Source: Benincasa hispida (Eukaryota; Streptophyta; Magnoliopsida; Cucurbitales; Cucurbitaceae). From it: DNA of 64,000 nucleotides. The stretch lies in contig NC_052359.1 of NCBI RefSeq assembly GCF_009727055.1, positions 63,063,792 to 63,127,791 of the forward strand. Direction: 5' to 3'. Positions within the stretch are counted from its first letter, which is position 1. Each line of letters begins with the position of its first letter. Under the pieces are notes generated by a model. The model made no database searches. It was not told where the DNA came from and saw only the letters and a program-made list of their open reading frames with translations. Both the position numbers and the translations under genes were made by a program. Below, piece by piece: positions 47,798 to 60,567 of the stretch.

Positions 47798-49177
47798 AAA
47801 GACGAGCTTGGAATAAGCAGTCCCTGAGTTATTAAGTGAATCAACCTCATCAAGGACACAACTCTTTTCAATATCCTTTCTTTGCATCAATACATCATAA
47901 AATTTCATCATCATATTATCATCTATTATCGCATAGCTAGTTTGCTTTCTTATTCTTTTTCTATATAAAAAAAATGGCCCGATCGTGCTGAACGATTGCG
48001 GTAAATGGTTTTGTTTTGTTTAAAATAAGTTGACCCTCTCGATGTTTCTATGCAAAAAATCGAGGCGAACGATTGCAGAGGCGTTACACGACGGCGCAAG
48101 TTATCTTATTCCGTCATCGCAATCCAAAGAAGATGATCGCCACAAAACAGGATGCGCCAACAAACAATGTGAGCGACAACGCAAATTTGGGGGTTGTATT
48201 CTTCCTTAACTTTATTCCAAATTTTGCACTCTCACATCACATTTTAATTTTGAGAGTTTTATCACCGCATCCTCTTTGATTACAACAATCATTTAATATT
48301 GATAAATTTAGTGAGTCGTCGCATGAGTTCTTTGCCAATTATGATTTCAATGATGAGACACATGCTTCTATTTTTCGTATATACTAAAGTCAACTTAATC
48401 TTAGAAAAGTCACCTCATGAAATATTTCTAGAAGTTAGAGGTCTGCTAGCTTTCTTTTAAACTCTCTTTACGAAGCTTTCTAAGAACATCGCATGACTTC
48501 TTTCAATCTTTTGGCAATGAGGACATTGCCGCATTTTAAATTTAGGGGTGAGGTATTTATTTTCGACCTTGCTACTTTGAAAAAAAAATTTGAATAATAA
48601 CTCCACTGTCAACGTAATGGGGAAACCCATGTTGATAAGAGTTAAGTTGTGAAGGGCACTTACCCGTAGTTGAATGTCCGCATGACACACGTGGGGGCAA
48701 GCCAAAACGAAAGTAAGTTTCCAGGATCAACGCATAAATATAATAATCGCAACTCTGCTGCCAAGTAGGTATGAGTTTAGTCTAAGAAAGAGTGCATTGC
48801 TCGTAGTTGGATGTCCGCATGACACACGTGGGGGCAAGCCAAAATGAAGGCAAGGCACTTGGATCAGTGCAAGGTCAAAAAAGAAATAATAATATCAAGA
48901 AATATGCAAGAATAAAAATCATTTGACACCCTGGTGTAAAAGTTTTCTTTTAGAAATAAATCATGCGATGTCCCGGAATTGAGTAAAGTTCTTTTGAAGG
49001 TCAAGCTTGTGATCCCTAGGTCTTAAAAATATTTTAGGAAGAGACTTGAATAAGACTTATGGAAATTTTGGTGTATAGGAGCTGAATGAAGTATCCTTGA
49101 GAAATCTAGGAAAACAACATTGCGGTCGACTTGCTAAAGGAAATCTTTAGCTTATGCTTGAGAACAAGCATTGTTTA
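47798..49177 (+). mobile_element. Non-coding 3' interior of the Gag-protease element
   Basis: No reverse transcriptase, RNase H or integrase can be read in any frame. It contains the paired GTTGRATGTCCGCATGACAC boxes (48673 and 48807), each followed by GTGGGGGCAAGCCAAAA. Confidence 0.75.
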
Positions 49178-49189
49178 AATTTGGGGGTG
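49178..49189 (+). other. Polypurine tract
   Basis: AATTTGGGGGTG lies directly before the 3' LTR. Confidence 0.8.
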
Positions 49190-50873
49190 TGATAACGGGC
49201 AGAAATGCACGTTATCATAGTACTAAGTTCTTAAACAATGCTGGCTTGCATTGATAAAATATGTTAGATTGCGTCCAAAAAGCATTAAATTCATAACATT
49301 GCGGTCGCATGCGGTCATCGCATAGAAGCAGTTAATTTTTGTATTTTTATGCAGAATATGTGTTGACGCAAGGTGAAAAGAACGATCATAAGAAATCAGC
49401 GGACGAGCGCAACATTACCGCAAGGCCTTGCGGTGATTTGTGTTCGCAAACATTTGTTCAAGAAGGATTGCCGCATAGAGCCAGCACAACTTGGTGGGCG
49501 CATTTGGGTGAAAGGCATAATTAATCACGATGGGATAGAAAGTTGATGACGGTCGAATCCGAATTAAGTTGAAAACCACTAACGATAACAAGTATATTCA
49601 GCTTTTCGGTGACAAATATTCGGTGCATCAGTCAGGGAATTAAAGCCATCCCATCTGTGCAATCATAAGAGAGAAGCCGCCTTTCACCTCAGAAGCTCTA
49701 TAAATACTGAAAGCATCCTTCAAAAAAGGGTTCACCAGTTCGAAAGTTCTGAGTTCACAAGTTCTGTTCATAGTTTAGTCTTGTTCTTAGATTTTCTCTT
49801 ATTTTAAGGCGGACACGAGAGAAGGAGGTTATGCCGACAGATCGTTCCGATAAGCTTGGGAGAGCGCCGGAAGCTTCAAGATCAGAGAGAGGGCCGACTT
49901 CTGCGGAAGCAGGAATATCTTTTAAACCGAATAGAGATTGCCAGTGTAAAAGCCTCGGTCAGCAAGGGATTGCTACCAGGCTCTCTACCTTTATCTTTCA
50001 TTATTGTTTTGTATTCAACTCATTTATAGAAATGGAATTTACTTCTTTATATCTGTTCACTCTTTTTTATTTACGCATGAGTAACTAAATCTGTTGAATG
50101 GGTTGAGAAGCACTTAGCTAGCTTAACTGGGGATCTTCATTCTATGTGATTATCTTGCATTATGTATGCTTCATTCATCCATTAGAGATACTCAGAAGGG
50201 TAGTCTAAGGATAGGATCTAGGCTTAGGAAGGTCAGATCAGAATCTAGGCTTGGGAGAGTCAGATTAGAACGCATAATCAAGAGATAGGAACTTAGGAAT
50301 AAACATTGTTTGCTATTAACGCATCGCATGCATCCTAGAGATAGGATATGATTGTGTGCGGTCACCTTGCCTTTGTGCATCTTGCATCATCGCATAGGAA
50401 AAGAGTAGAGACTTAGGAATAAGCTCTATGGACACTTTTGCATTCAACACATGCTTACTAGACTTAGGAGCATTGCATTTGCATTAGAAAATGACTTGTT
50501 GTGCATGGTTGTAGCATGATCGCATAGTCTGATGCATTCCCAAGTAACGCTAGCTAAAGACCTTCTTAACCCGTTCATCCACATACTCAGTGCATCTATC
50601 ACATAATCAGACTTTTCTTAAATCCGCCGCATTTGTTTATTTTTCATTACTGCAATCAACAAACAAACCAACAAGTAATTGAGTTACTGGTTACCGCAAA
50701 ATTTTCTAAAAATTACCACCGTAACCTGTTTTCCCAAGTCCCTGAGTTCGACCCTGGACTTACCAGGAACTCAGTGAGGTTTACACTTGGATTCCATTAA
50801 GAAAACTTGAGTGCTCAACACATTTTCATCATCACAATTCATCCATAATTCCGCATCATAAAATAACGCATCA
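49190..50873 (+). repeat. 3' LTR of the Gag-protease element
   Basis: 1684 bases, same ends as the 5' LTR, followed by the ACTGC duplication. Confidence 0.93.
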
Positions 50874-51297
50874 ACTGCATATTTTGTTGATTCTGATTGG
50901 AAGTTACATAAGAGAATTCTTAGATTTGGTGTTATTGAAAGTCATAGAGGGGATACCATTGGTTGGACTATGGAAATTTTTTTGAAAGATTAGGAATTGA
51001 AAAGGTCATGTCTATAACTGTTGATAATGCTAGTTTAAATGATACTATTATTGCTTTCATGATTAGGAGATTCATTAAGTGGTTGATATGTAATGGTGAG
51101 TATCTGCATGTTAGATGTTCTGTACACATATTAAACCTTATTGTATGCGATGCTTTGAAGGAACACAATGAGAGCATTAATAGAATTTGAAATGCTATTA
51201 GATATGTGAGATCTTACCATGCACGTATGATGAAATTTAAAAGTTGTGCTGAACATGAAAGAATAACTCACAAGAATACCGTATGTCTTGATGTCCC
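50874..51297 (+). pseudogene. hAT transposase piece 3
   Basis: With one ACTGC removed, the frame continues from piece 2: YFVDSDWKLHKRILRFGVIE, then GDTIGW, a stop, VMSITVDNASLNDTIIAFMI, HVRCSVHILNLIVCDALKEH and ITHKNTVCLDV. These are the core blocks of the RNase-H-like domain of RICESLEEPER-type hAT transposases. A stop at about 51189 and one before GIEKVMS show decay. It ends at DVP, where a copia element is inserted. Confidence 0.9.
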
Positions 51298-54200
51298 TGA
51301 TGGAATACACAAGCATGCAATGGAAGCAAACAGAATTGATAAGCACTCTAATTACATTTAATTTGAGTTCTAAAATATGCTATTTCAGAATATCAAAAGA
51401 GGGTTTCAAGAAGAACATACCTTTAATGATTTCTCTCAAATCTAAGCTGCTCTTCACTCCAAATCAACAGTGAACCATCAAGAGATCTTCTCTACTATTC
51501 TCAACCTTGAATTTAAGTGGTGAAACTCAAATTTGAGTGAATTTGGTGAAGGATAATGAGGGTTCTTGTGAGGAAGAAGATGAAGTAGTAGAAACTCTTT
51601 TCAGCTCAAGAACCACTATTTTTCTTCTTCAAAATCGAGAGTTTTTATTAAATCTCAGCATGCAAGCATTCCTAAACCATCAAATGGCCAACACTTACTT
51701 CCCAATTCAAGTAGGATTTATGTATGCTTGTAGGAAGAACACCTCCTTCTAAAGGCGTTTGTGGGCAAAACCCATATAATCTAGTTTTTTCAAATTTTCA
51801 TTTCAATAATCAATTGATTCAAAAATTAATAAAAAATTAATTTAATTAATCACAATTAATCAAATATCAAAATTCAATTTCTTAAATTGAATTTAAAATT
51901 AGAAATCAATTTGAATTTGAATTAATTAATTAATTAATTTAATATCAAATATCAAATTACTCACATATTAAATTTCAAACATGAATCCTATTCATTCAAT
52001 TAATATTTAAATCAATATTTAAATATTATAAACTCTCTAAATTCGTTTAGTTTCAATAAATTAAACGTTTAAATAATTATATCAAATATAATTTGTACAA
52101 ACCCTAATTTGAATTTGAACTCATCCAAATTCAAAACCTAATTTCAATTTGAACATTTCAAATTGATATCATTCCAAATTTACTCAATTTAATAATTCAA
52201 GGTGTTCATGTTTTACGAGCTAGTAGAGGGACCTTATGGACCTACAAATCATGAGCTCCAACAGTTAAGATTAATTGGCTAAAACTTTTTAGACCAAATT
52301 AATCAGTATTCGTTAACTATCAAGTCACACTACTATAGCTCGATAGTTACAGTCTCCTCACTGTAGATATATTTGTGTCCACATGATTTAACCATAACTA
52401 GTAAGTTGACCCTTCACAGGTTATTCGTAATAACGGTTGGGTCGTATGCTGTTTTACCCCCCGATATTACGTCTTGTTCCTTAAGTTTCTACTAATTCTC
52501 TAATGAACAATTGTTTATGATCTAATCACTAAACCGGATCCCTCTCGAGCCAGTGAGAGGGTGGGGCCTCTTGTTCAAGACCCAGATTCAGTACTTAAGA
52601 GAACAACCTTTCTTCTATCCCTAAATCGGGTAGGCGTGAATTCCGTCTTGCACCCTATGTCTCCAGCTATCTACTCGATCTTACCCCTGAAATGGGAGGC
52701 TTGTTGAGCCAACCCTCACCCATGCAAATCTAAGGATAATCCCGAATAACAGGAGTTCATAGTTAGCGTGGGATTAATATTGAGGTACCTAAGTCATCTA
52801 AGCGAAATAGTCAGTCTTGAATAGTAAACAACGTTATAAAGTAAAAGTGACTTATTTCTTGGTCTGATCTTATGCAAAATCATTTCGCTCGCACTCCTCA
52901 TGTCAATACATGAACGAATCTAGATCACTTCGTTTGTAGTATTTTAACAACAACTTGTAATAGCTACAGAGTAGGCCGCATCCAATAGTGTTACTAGTAT
53001 AAGGTACCCAACCTTAATCATATACTATAGACCGGTTTGGCTATTTACTCGAACTTGATCTATCTCTATGTCTCTACATAAAGTTCAATCATATAATAGT
53101 CATGAATCTTAGTTTATTGGATTTAGACTTTATGAATGCAATTAATAGATTCAATACATTTATTGAAGAAATGTTGAATAACATCTTTTATTGATAATAG
53201 AATATGTTTAATTTTTACAAACTGCGAGTTTTAGGATATAAAACCAACAATACTCCCACTTAGAATAAAACTCCAGTGGATCAATATATACAAATATATA
53301 CAATGTTGAGTTACATTGAAAGAACAAAAAGTATAAATACAATAAACTAGGGCATTAGATACCCATAAATTCTCCTACTTGCCCTAGTGATAAATAGCTC
53401 GTAGACCTAGTCCTACTAGGTGACCCTCGAACACTTTAGTCGAGAGGGCTTTTGTAAATTGATCAGCTAAGTTGTCTTGTGAGGCTATCTGCATGACGAT
53501 CACATCTCCTCTTTGTACAATCTCTCTGATGAGATGGTACTTCCACTCGATGTGCTTTCCTCATTTATGGTTTCGAGGTTCCTTTGAATTTGCAACTACT
53601 CCACTGTTGTCACAATAGAGGGTGACAGGCAGGTGCATATTAGGAACTACTTCCAGGTCAATCAGGAATTTTCTAAGCCATACTGCTTCTTTTGCTGCTT
53701 CACTTGCAACTACATACTCAGCTTCCATTGTGGAACCAGCAACACAACTCTGCTTGATGCTTCTCCACACAACTGCTCCTCCATTCAGATTGAATACTGA
53801 CCCCAAAATCGACTTCCTAGAATCAATATCGATTTGGAAGTCAGAATCAGTTTATCCAGTAAAGATCAGATCCTCAACACTATACATAAGCATATAATCT
53901 CTCATTCTCCAAAGATACTTGAGAATGTTCTTAACGACAGTCCAATGATCATATCCAGGATTGGACTGAAATCTACTGACTATTCCAACTACATAGCATA
54001 TATCGAGATGAGTACACAACATTGCATACATTAAACTCCCTATTGCTAATGCATATGGAATTCGTTTCATATCCTCAACCCCTTAGGGTGTCTTAGGACT
54101 TTGTTCCTTAGACAAGTGAATTCCATGTCTGAAAGGCAATGTTCCTTTCTTGGAATTTTGCATTTTATATCTAGACAACATCTTGTCTATATAAGATGCT

Positions 54201-54716
54201 TGAGATAATGCTAATGTTCTGTTCTTGCGATTCCGGACTATTTGGATTCCAAGAACATACTGTGAAATAGTCAGTCTTGAACAATAAACAGCGTTATAAA
54301 GTAAGAGTGACTTATTTCTTAGTCTGATCTTATGTAAACTCATTTCGTAGGTCGCCTCTAATCCTCATGTCAATACATGAACGAATCTGGATCACTTCGT
54401 TTGTAGTATCTTTACAACAACTTGTAACAGCTACAAAGTAGGCTGCATCCAATAGTGTTATCAGAATAAGGTACCCAACGTTAATCATATACTATAGACC
54501 GTTTTGGCCATTTACTCGAATTTGATCCATTTCTATGTCTCTACATTAAGTTTAAGTATTAATATAATTGCCATGGATCTTAGTTTATTGTAGACTTTTG
54601 AATGAAATTAACAGATTCAATACCTTTATTGAAGAAATATTGAATAACATCTTTTATTGATAATAGGATATGTTTAATTTTTACAAACTGCGAGTTTTAA
54701 GACATAAAACCCAATA
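51298..54716 (-). mobile_element. copia element, reversed, internally deleted, TSD GTCCC
   Basis: Flanked by GTCCC at 51293-51297 and 54717-54721. Its 3' LTR is complete at 51298-53249 (plus strand starts TGATGGAATA, ends ...AAAACCAACA). Next is the complement of a purine tract (ATACTCCCACT, 53250-53260), then the end of pol on the minus strand. From about 54262 comes only the first 455 bases of the 5' LTR, matching 52803-53249. The primer site, gag, protease, integrase and most of the reverse transcriptase are deleted. Confidence 0.92.
53561..54261 (-). pseudogene. copia reverse transcriptase end and RNase H
   Basis: On the minus strand, the RT C-terminal region reads YVLGIQIVRNRKNRTLALSQ and ASYIDKMLSRYKMQNSKKG. 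Then come PYALAIGSLMYAMLCTHLDI and, after a frame change, the copia RNase H with GGAVVWRSIKQSCVAGST, EAEYVVASEAAKEAVWLRKF and TLYCDNSGVVANS. Missing catalytic RT parts and frameshifts make it inactive. Confidence 0.9.
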
Positions 54717-54929
54717 GTCCCCACTAGATGGATCTCTATGTATATGATGCCTGAGACGGCTATTAAATTTACGAGAGCATTTGGCAGATTAGAAGATGAT
54801 GAAGATGCTTATAGGAATGATTCACCACCTACTAAAAAAGATTTGTTAAATGCAAGGACATTGGTTGTATTTTTTGAAATATTTTATATTGTCACATTGA
54901 AAGTGTCTAGATCTTTGTATACAACTTCA
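54717..54929 (+). pseudogene. hAT transposase piece 4
   Basis: With one GTCCC removed, piece 3 joins as DVP-TRWISMYMMPETAIKFTR, then AFGRLEDDEDAY, TKKDLLNARTLVVFFEIFY and VTLKVSRSLYTTS. This is the region that precedes the C-terminal dimerisation domain. The next insertion (copia LTR, about 54930) ends it. The hAT C-terminus lies outside the window. Confidence 0.88.
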
Positions 54930-55436
54930 TAGTGGGGTTGGTGCCATAAATCTCGTGGGTTCAATAGTTTGTAATTGTAATGTACAAACAATTTTATTTA
55001 TTTAATAAAATATGAGATATTTTATTCAACATTTAGTAGCATTAACCCACAAACCAACAAACTAACATCCAAGGTTATCTTTTATAGCTTAAACATGTAG
55101 GTAGAGACATACAGATGGATCATGTTTAAATGATAACCTAAATGGTCTGTGGTAGATGGATCCGCTAGGTACCTTATCCTGGTGACACTACAAATGCGAC
55201 CCATTTTGTAGATGTTACAATTGTTGTAAAGTGCTACAAATGATTAGATCCTGATCATTCATGTAGAGACATGTGAGTGAGGGTATTCTATACAAAAGAG
55301 TTTGAATAAGACTGAACCACAAAATGAATAGTCTCATTATATAACACTGTTAATAATAGAAACTAACATTTAATCAGGATGATGATAGGTGACATGACCT
55401 GAATCCTGAGTGAGTTATGAACTTCTGCCTATGAAG

Positions 55437-56840
55437 TGTTGGCTTTTGGCCCTTAATCTCAAATTAATTAATTTTAATTAATTAATTAATCAATGTTTTG
55501 ATGATAACAAACTCAACTTTTAATTATTGAAAATCTTAGTATTTTGATATTTCCATAGCGTAGAGTTCAGAACAACGATTTCAACACCTCTTGAATCACT
55601 CAAATCGGAGCTAAAACGAAGACGATATGACCGAAACAAGTCTATAGAGAAAATACCGTGGTGGATGACGTGACATAATCAGACTATTTGTATGTAGACA
55701 TGTGGTAGCATATTGGTTGAATGGTGGATCATTAAAAGATTAACATATGATGATTTTTTATTTTTGGATTGATTTAAAATAAAAAATTTGAAATTAAAAA
55801 GAAATTTAAAAGGAAAATAAATTTAATATTATTTTATGTTTGTGTCTAACGGCTAGTTTTTTACACATGATATGTTTTTTATTGACTTTAAAGAGAATGA
55901 ATTTAAAAACAAAATGAATTAAAAGAAAATGAATTTAATATTATTTTATGTTTGTGTCTAACGGCTATTTTTTGACACATGGTATGTTTTTTTTATTTTT
56001 TGGATTAATTTTAAAAAGCAAATGAATTTCAAAAGAAAATGAATTTAATATTATATTTTGTTTGTATCTAACGACTAGTTTAGTTTAAAATCTCCACCAT
56101 TAATTTTTCTTTTCCAAAATCTAATGGTCCAAATTAATTGTGCTTTCTAAAAAATTTTCCATCTCTATATATAACCATCTTCCTTTCCAAATTTTAAACT
56201 AACAAATTTTACATTTTAATAATCCTCCAAAACTCAAAAGTTCCATTGTTGCTCTCTCTCAGTTCCCAACTTTTTTTTTCATCTTATTCTTGAGAGAGTG
56301 TTATTGTATTGTGAGGATAAATTTGTTGAGTACTTAAACTTGTAAATCCACTCTAGTGAGAGTTGTATTATGTTCTTCAAAAAGTCCAACATTTGTAACG
56401 CTTTGATCCTAAACTGTGGAAAGGATCGGGTTTGCTCTTGAACCCATAAAAGGAGCGGTGGTGTAACGGTTGGGCTCTAATCCATGGAAAGAGTCGGAAA
56501 GATTTTATTCAAATTTTCAAGAGGCGCTTGGGGAATGGAGTAGGTCGAGTTTGATCGAACCACTATAAAAATTTCGGTGTCTTCTTCTCTAACTCTTTCC
56601 TTTTTATTTTTGTAATTAATTTAAGCAATTTATTGTATGTTTTAGTTTGTTCTTATTTATTTGCTAAAATTTGATAGAATTAAATTCTCATATTTTTTGT
56701 CATCTTATTTGTTGCATAAATTGAATTTTTCTTATTATTTATAAAAAGTGTATTAATTAGTTTAATTGGGTTAATTTTAAAAAAAAAAAGTTTAATTAAA
56801 CCCTATTCACCCCCTCTAGGGTTGCCATATCGATCCAACA
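55437..56840. mobile_element. Solo LTR inserted in the copia LTR, TSD TGAAG
   Basis: It starts TGTTGGCTTTTGGCCC and ends CATATCGATCCAACA, with inverted TGTTGG/CCAACA ends. It is flanked by TGAAG at 55432-55436 and 56841-56845. Removing it restores the host LTR text. The CACCCCCTCTAGGGTTG end resembles copia/SIRE-type LTRs, which would make it a plus-sense solo LTR. It contains a TCTATATATAACCA TATA-type box near 56163. Confidence 0.9.
55810..56085. repeat. Tandem repeat inside the solo LTR, period 110-112 bp
   Basis: The word TGTGTCTAACGGCTA occurs at 55841, 55953 and (as TGTATCTAACGACTA) 56063, each preceded by GAATTTAATATTATTTTATG or a close variant. About 2.5 copies. Confidence 0.85.
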
Positions 56841-58265
56841 TGAAGGCGGTTCTTTAATTTGTATGGGTGAGAGTGACCAGATTACGGCCTCAATAAGTCT
56901 ACCATTTTGGGGACTCACTTGATTGGGGAGCTGGGAATACAACTACACAAGACGGAATTCACCCATTCCTTAATGTTGGGGTAAGTAGATAAATCACTCC
57001 CTTAGGGCTGATTCTGGGACTTGAATAATGTGGCACCACACCCTCTCTTGGCCAGATAAGGGTTTAGTCATAGTTGGACTATGACTTTTTGTTCATTAAA
57101 GAGATCAATGGTACTTAAGAAGTTAGATATAACTACAGGGACAAAACGATAATTTTGGTCGAGCGTTGTACTTACAAGCAATTTGTGAAAGGTTATCGTA
57201 CTGTTGACTGATTATATCCAGTGGACATAGAAATATATTTATAGTGTGAAGAATGCAGATGCTGGTCTTTAGTAGAGTGACCGATAGTTAATAGATGTTG
57301 AATAATTTAATTAAAGGAGTTTAATTAATTGTTTAAATATCATTAAAGCTTCAATCTACAGGTCCATAAGGTTCTCTTTGTAGCTTAATAGAGATTTTTT
57401 AGAATTAATTTTGGATTAATTTTAATTGTTCAAATTAATTGATGGAATTAATTATATGTGATATAATTAAATCAAATTAATTATATGTGATATAATCAAT
57501 ATAATGTATTTGATACATTATGATATAAAATTTATTATGAGAGGAATTAAATATTTAAATTTGATTCAATACTAATTATATGGATGAGATTCATATAATT
57601 AAATTTAATATAAATGTGATTTATATTAAATGCCATGCATTATTGAGAGAAATAAAACTATAGGTTATATTGTATTTGATATAATATAAAAACTATAGGT
57701 TATGTGTTATATTTGATATAACATATAGATATATATACATATAATAAGTTAGTTATTATATATATAACTATTATTTAAATTAAATTTATTTAAATTTAAA
57801 TTTAAATTACAAAATTAAAGGGAGGGAGTTACAACTCCTTCCCCTTAATTATCTCTCGATGAATCATGGTAAGGGAAGTTTTTTTTTTTTTTTTTTTGAT
57901 AATTCTCTCTGTGATTTTGAAAATGTCTTATATAAGAAAAAATTCTCTCTAAAATCTCTCCCTCTTCCCAAAAGAAACACAGAGCCCACACCTCTTGTGA
58001 TTCTCATCCCTTACAAAGAATACAAAGGAAATTCTTGTGGTGGTGGTTACTGTGGTTTCTTGTTCGTGATTCATCGTGAAGAAGAGTGATTACAAGAAGA
58101 AAGGTTCTTCAAAGGTAAGTACTTTATTTTCCCTAATTTGTCTTGTTAAATGCATGCTGTAAATTTTCTTTTAATGCATAGTTGTATAATGTAAATTTTG
58201 ATTTATGTAAAAGTAAAATTTGGGACCGATCCCGCTTGCGTTGTGGACCTTCGGGTTCTTTCAAT

Positions 58266-58277
58266 TGGTATCAGAGC
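58266..58277 (+). other. Primer-binding site, initiator Met-tRNA
   Basis: TGGTATCAGAGC, the standard copia primer site, two bases after the LTR end. Confidence 0.92.
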
Positions 58278-60567
58278 AGTGGTTCTTGGTCCCAATTTTA
58301 ACTTCTCATAATTGATTTTACAGAATTGGTGGCCTTTGCATTTGGTACTTTATTCATATTGATGAATTTGTGTGGAATGTGAACGGTTTGCAATTTTTGG
58401 ATGTTTTGGGATTGGACTTTTTAGTTTTACAACTTTATTTTTTATGATTTGGTTTGTAAGGGTCATTTTTTTTTGGCGTAATTTGCAATCGAGTCTGTAA
58501 TTTATTTGTCTTGAGTCATTCGTGAGTTTTCTGATGTTTTTCTAGAGCAAAAGAGACCAAAATCAGAGCAAAATCGATGAAGATTTCGACTGTACAACAA
58601 TGTTGCGAAGAGGCGAACGGAGTGTTCTTTCCGTAGCGTTGCAAGACTAGGTCACAACATTGCAACGCTTCGAGACGGAAAGAATGAATCGGTTCGTGTG
58701 TGGTTCAATTCGTGGCTCAGTTGGTTTGCGTCCAATTCTCTTGGTTCAAGCGGTTCGTGGGCAGTTCGAGTGTTGGACGGTCCGATTCATGCGGTTCAAG
58801 ACCCGGTTCACCTATATTGAACCGGTTTGACTATTATTGTAATAGTTAGATCTTCATTAATTAAATTAATATAAAGGTTATATTAATTTAATTCATTGCA
58901 TAGGAGTCCAATCTCGGTCCAATAATTATTGTTTAAATAATGCATTTGATGTATGATTTAATTTTATTTATATATGTCAATGTATGCCATAGAGTAAAAA
59001 TCCCACCATAGGTTATGCATTATTCATGCATCATTTATATTAAAAATGTTATAATATATAATTGCATGATTTAATTTTATAGCATGCTCATGCATTATAT
59101 AATATAAGGGTTATAATATATGCTTGCATGCATTAATAACATAGTCATGCATCATTTATATTATAAGGATTATAATATATAATTTGGATGTATGGATATA
59201 TGTATGTTATTAATTATTTCATCACTTTAGTATATAAGTGTTATGTATGTTTAGTAATGAAATGGGAATTGCATGAAGCATGACACTACTTTAGATAATC
59301 TTATAATTATTATAATTTTATTTAGTATGTCATTTGATGCAATAAATTATTTTAGTTTGTTTCATTTACTTTATAATTGTTATAATTAAATGAAATTAGA
59401 AATTAAAATCAACAATTTAGAGTTGCATGCAAACTTAGGTTAAAATCATTTTTAAAATTGTTTTAAAATATGATCCACATAGACCTAAGATCACAAAATT
59501 TCTAATGAGATTAGAAATTATTTTGATCTTTTAATCAATTTAATAGGATTAAACTGGTTTTAGTTAAAAGATTACATTTATAGCAAACGTATCTATAAGG
59601 GACCTTTTGTCTAAGGCTAGTTCTATCTAGGCTGGGGTATTTAAGTTGACGGAAACGGAATACTTCTACTTGTGAACTGACCTGGAAAGGTAAATTAGAT
59701 AGATTCGCTACAAGCATGCAATTATTGATTAAAGTTTATCAAAATGTTTAATGAATATTAATCAAAGTTGTTTAACTATCCAAAGTAAGTGTTACTTTTG
59801 GGCAAATTTAAACAATCACTTAATAAAATAATTAGCTGTATTTTCTAAGTTAAATTAACCCTAGGTAAAACACTTAGTGGGAGGAAAATGGGTATATGAT
59901 ACTTTCTTTTTCCTTTTCACGTTTCTCTCTCAAAGTTTACACTGTAAGACCTATACTCGGGTTCGAGGCACCTTTGCTTGTATCCCCCTATGGGTGGTGT
60001 TTGTATAGGTCAATATCAAGGTTAATAGAGAGAGTGTTTATAGTAAGTAGAAGCGGAACGTCTATTAACACATTCCATGGTCTCTCTCATTAGTTTATAG
60101 TAAATTTTCATGCTCGGCCTCGAGGCACCTTTACTTGTATCCCCCTATGGATGACATTTTCATGACTCTTTACTCAAACTCCAAAAATGAATATAATCAA
60201 TTTAGTTTTTGTCCTAAACAATTTTTCCCTAATGTTGGCTTATTGGGGCGGAACTCTAGAATCTAAAATGAGGGGTTATACTTACAAGAAAATGTTAAGC
60301 AATTTAACAGTTTTTGGAACGAAAAATGGTGACTAATAGTTCCAGTAACAAGGAGTTGTTCTGTATATTGGTTGAGATGGTCTCATTTCAGTGAAGGAGT
60401 ACCCAATCACCCCTACAATGGTTTTTACCCTGCCTCACTGAAACATCATTGCAAAATAGTTATCACATAGGGTGCATTAAGTAATTTTGCAAAATTTGAT
60501 TGGTTTTTCCAAATGAGTAATGCTTGAATACTAATAAAATAAATTGTATGTTTCAGCAAATTACAAA
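58278..60567 (+). mobile_element. Long untranslated leader of the large copia element
   Basis: About 2.3 kb without a conserved frame separate the primer site from gag. It has a CGGTTCGTGGG-rich part at 58685-58830, AT-rich text with ATGCAT words, the GACCTGGAAAGGTAAATT box (59680) and AGTGGGAGGAAAATGGG (59876). Two copies of GAGGCACCTTTRCTTGTATC are at 59966 and 60121, about 155 bases apart. Confidence 0.75.

Larger units (their letters stand above)
43603..50873 (+). mobile_element. Complete gypsy-type element with Gag and protease only, TSD ACTGC
   Basis: Both LTRs are present (43603-45268 and 49190-50873, starting TGATAACGGG and ending CATCA). There is a primer site at 45275, a PPT at 49178-49189, and ACTGC on both sides (43598-43602 and 50874-50878). 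Between them are a broken gag and a protease region, then 1.4 kb of non-coding sequence. Reverse transcriptase, RNase H and integrase are absent, so it would have needed proteins from a relative. In the first 265 LTR bases I count about 22 differences, mostly transitions, so the insertion is not recent. Two copies of a GTTGRATGTCCGCATGACAC box lie at 48673 and 48807. Confidence 0.93.
54930..58263 (+). mobile_element. 5' LTR of the large copia element (interrupted by a solo LTR)
   Basis: It starts near 54930 (changed from the family's TGTTGGG start) and ends GGTTCTTTCA at 58263, followed by AT and the primer site. Without the inserted solo LTR and one TSD it is about 1.9 kb, matching the 1952-base LTR at 51298. 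It has the GGGTGAGAGTG box at 56864 and AACTATAGGTTA repeats at 57654-57703. Confidence 0.85.

Noticed and set aside
57859..58089. A short plus-strand frame with a Phe run.
   Set aside because: It lies inside the copia LTR and comes from a poly-T tract.
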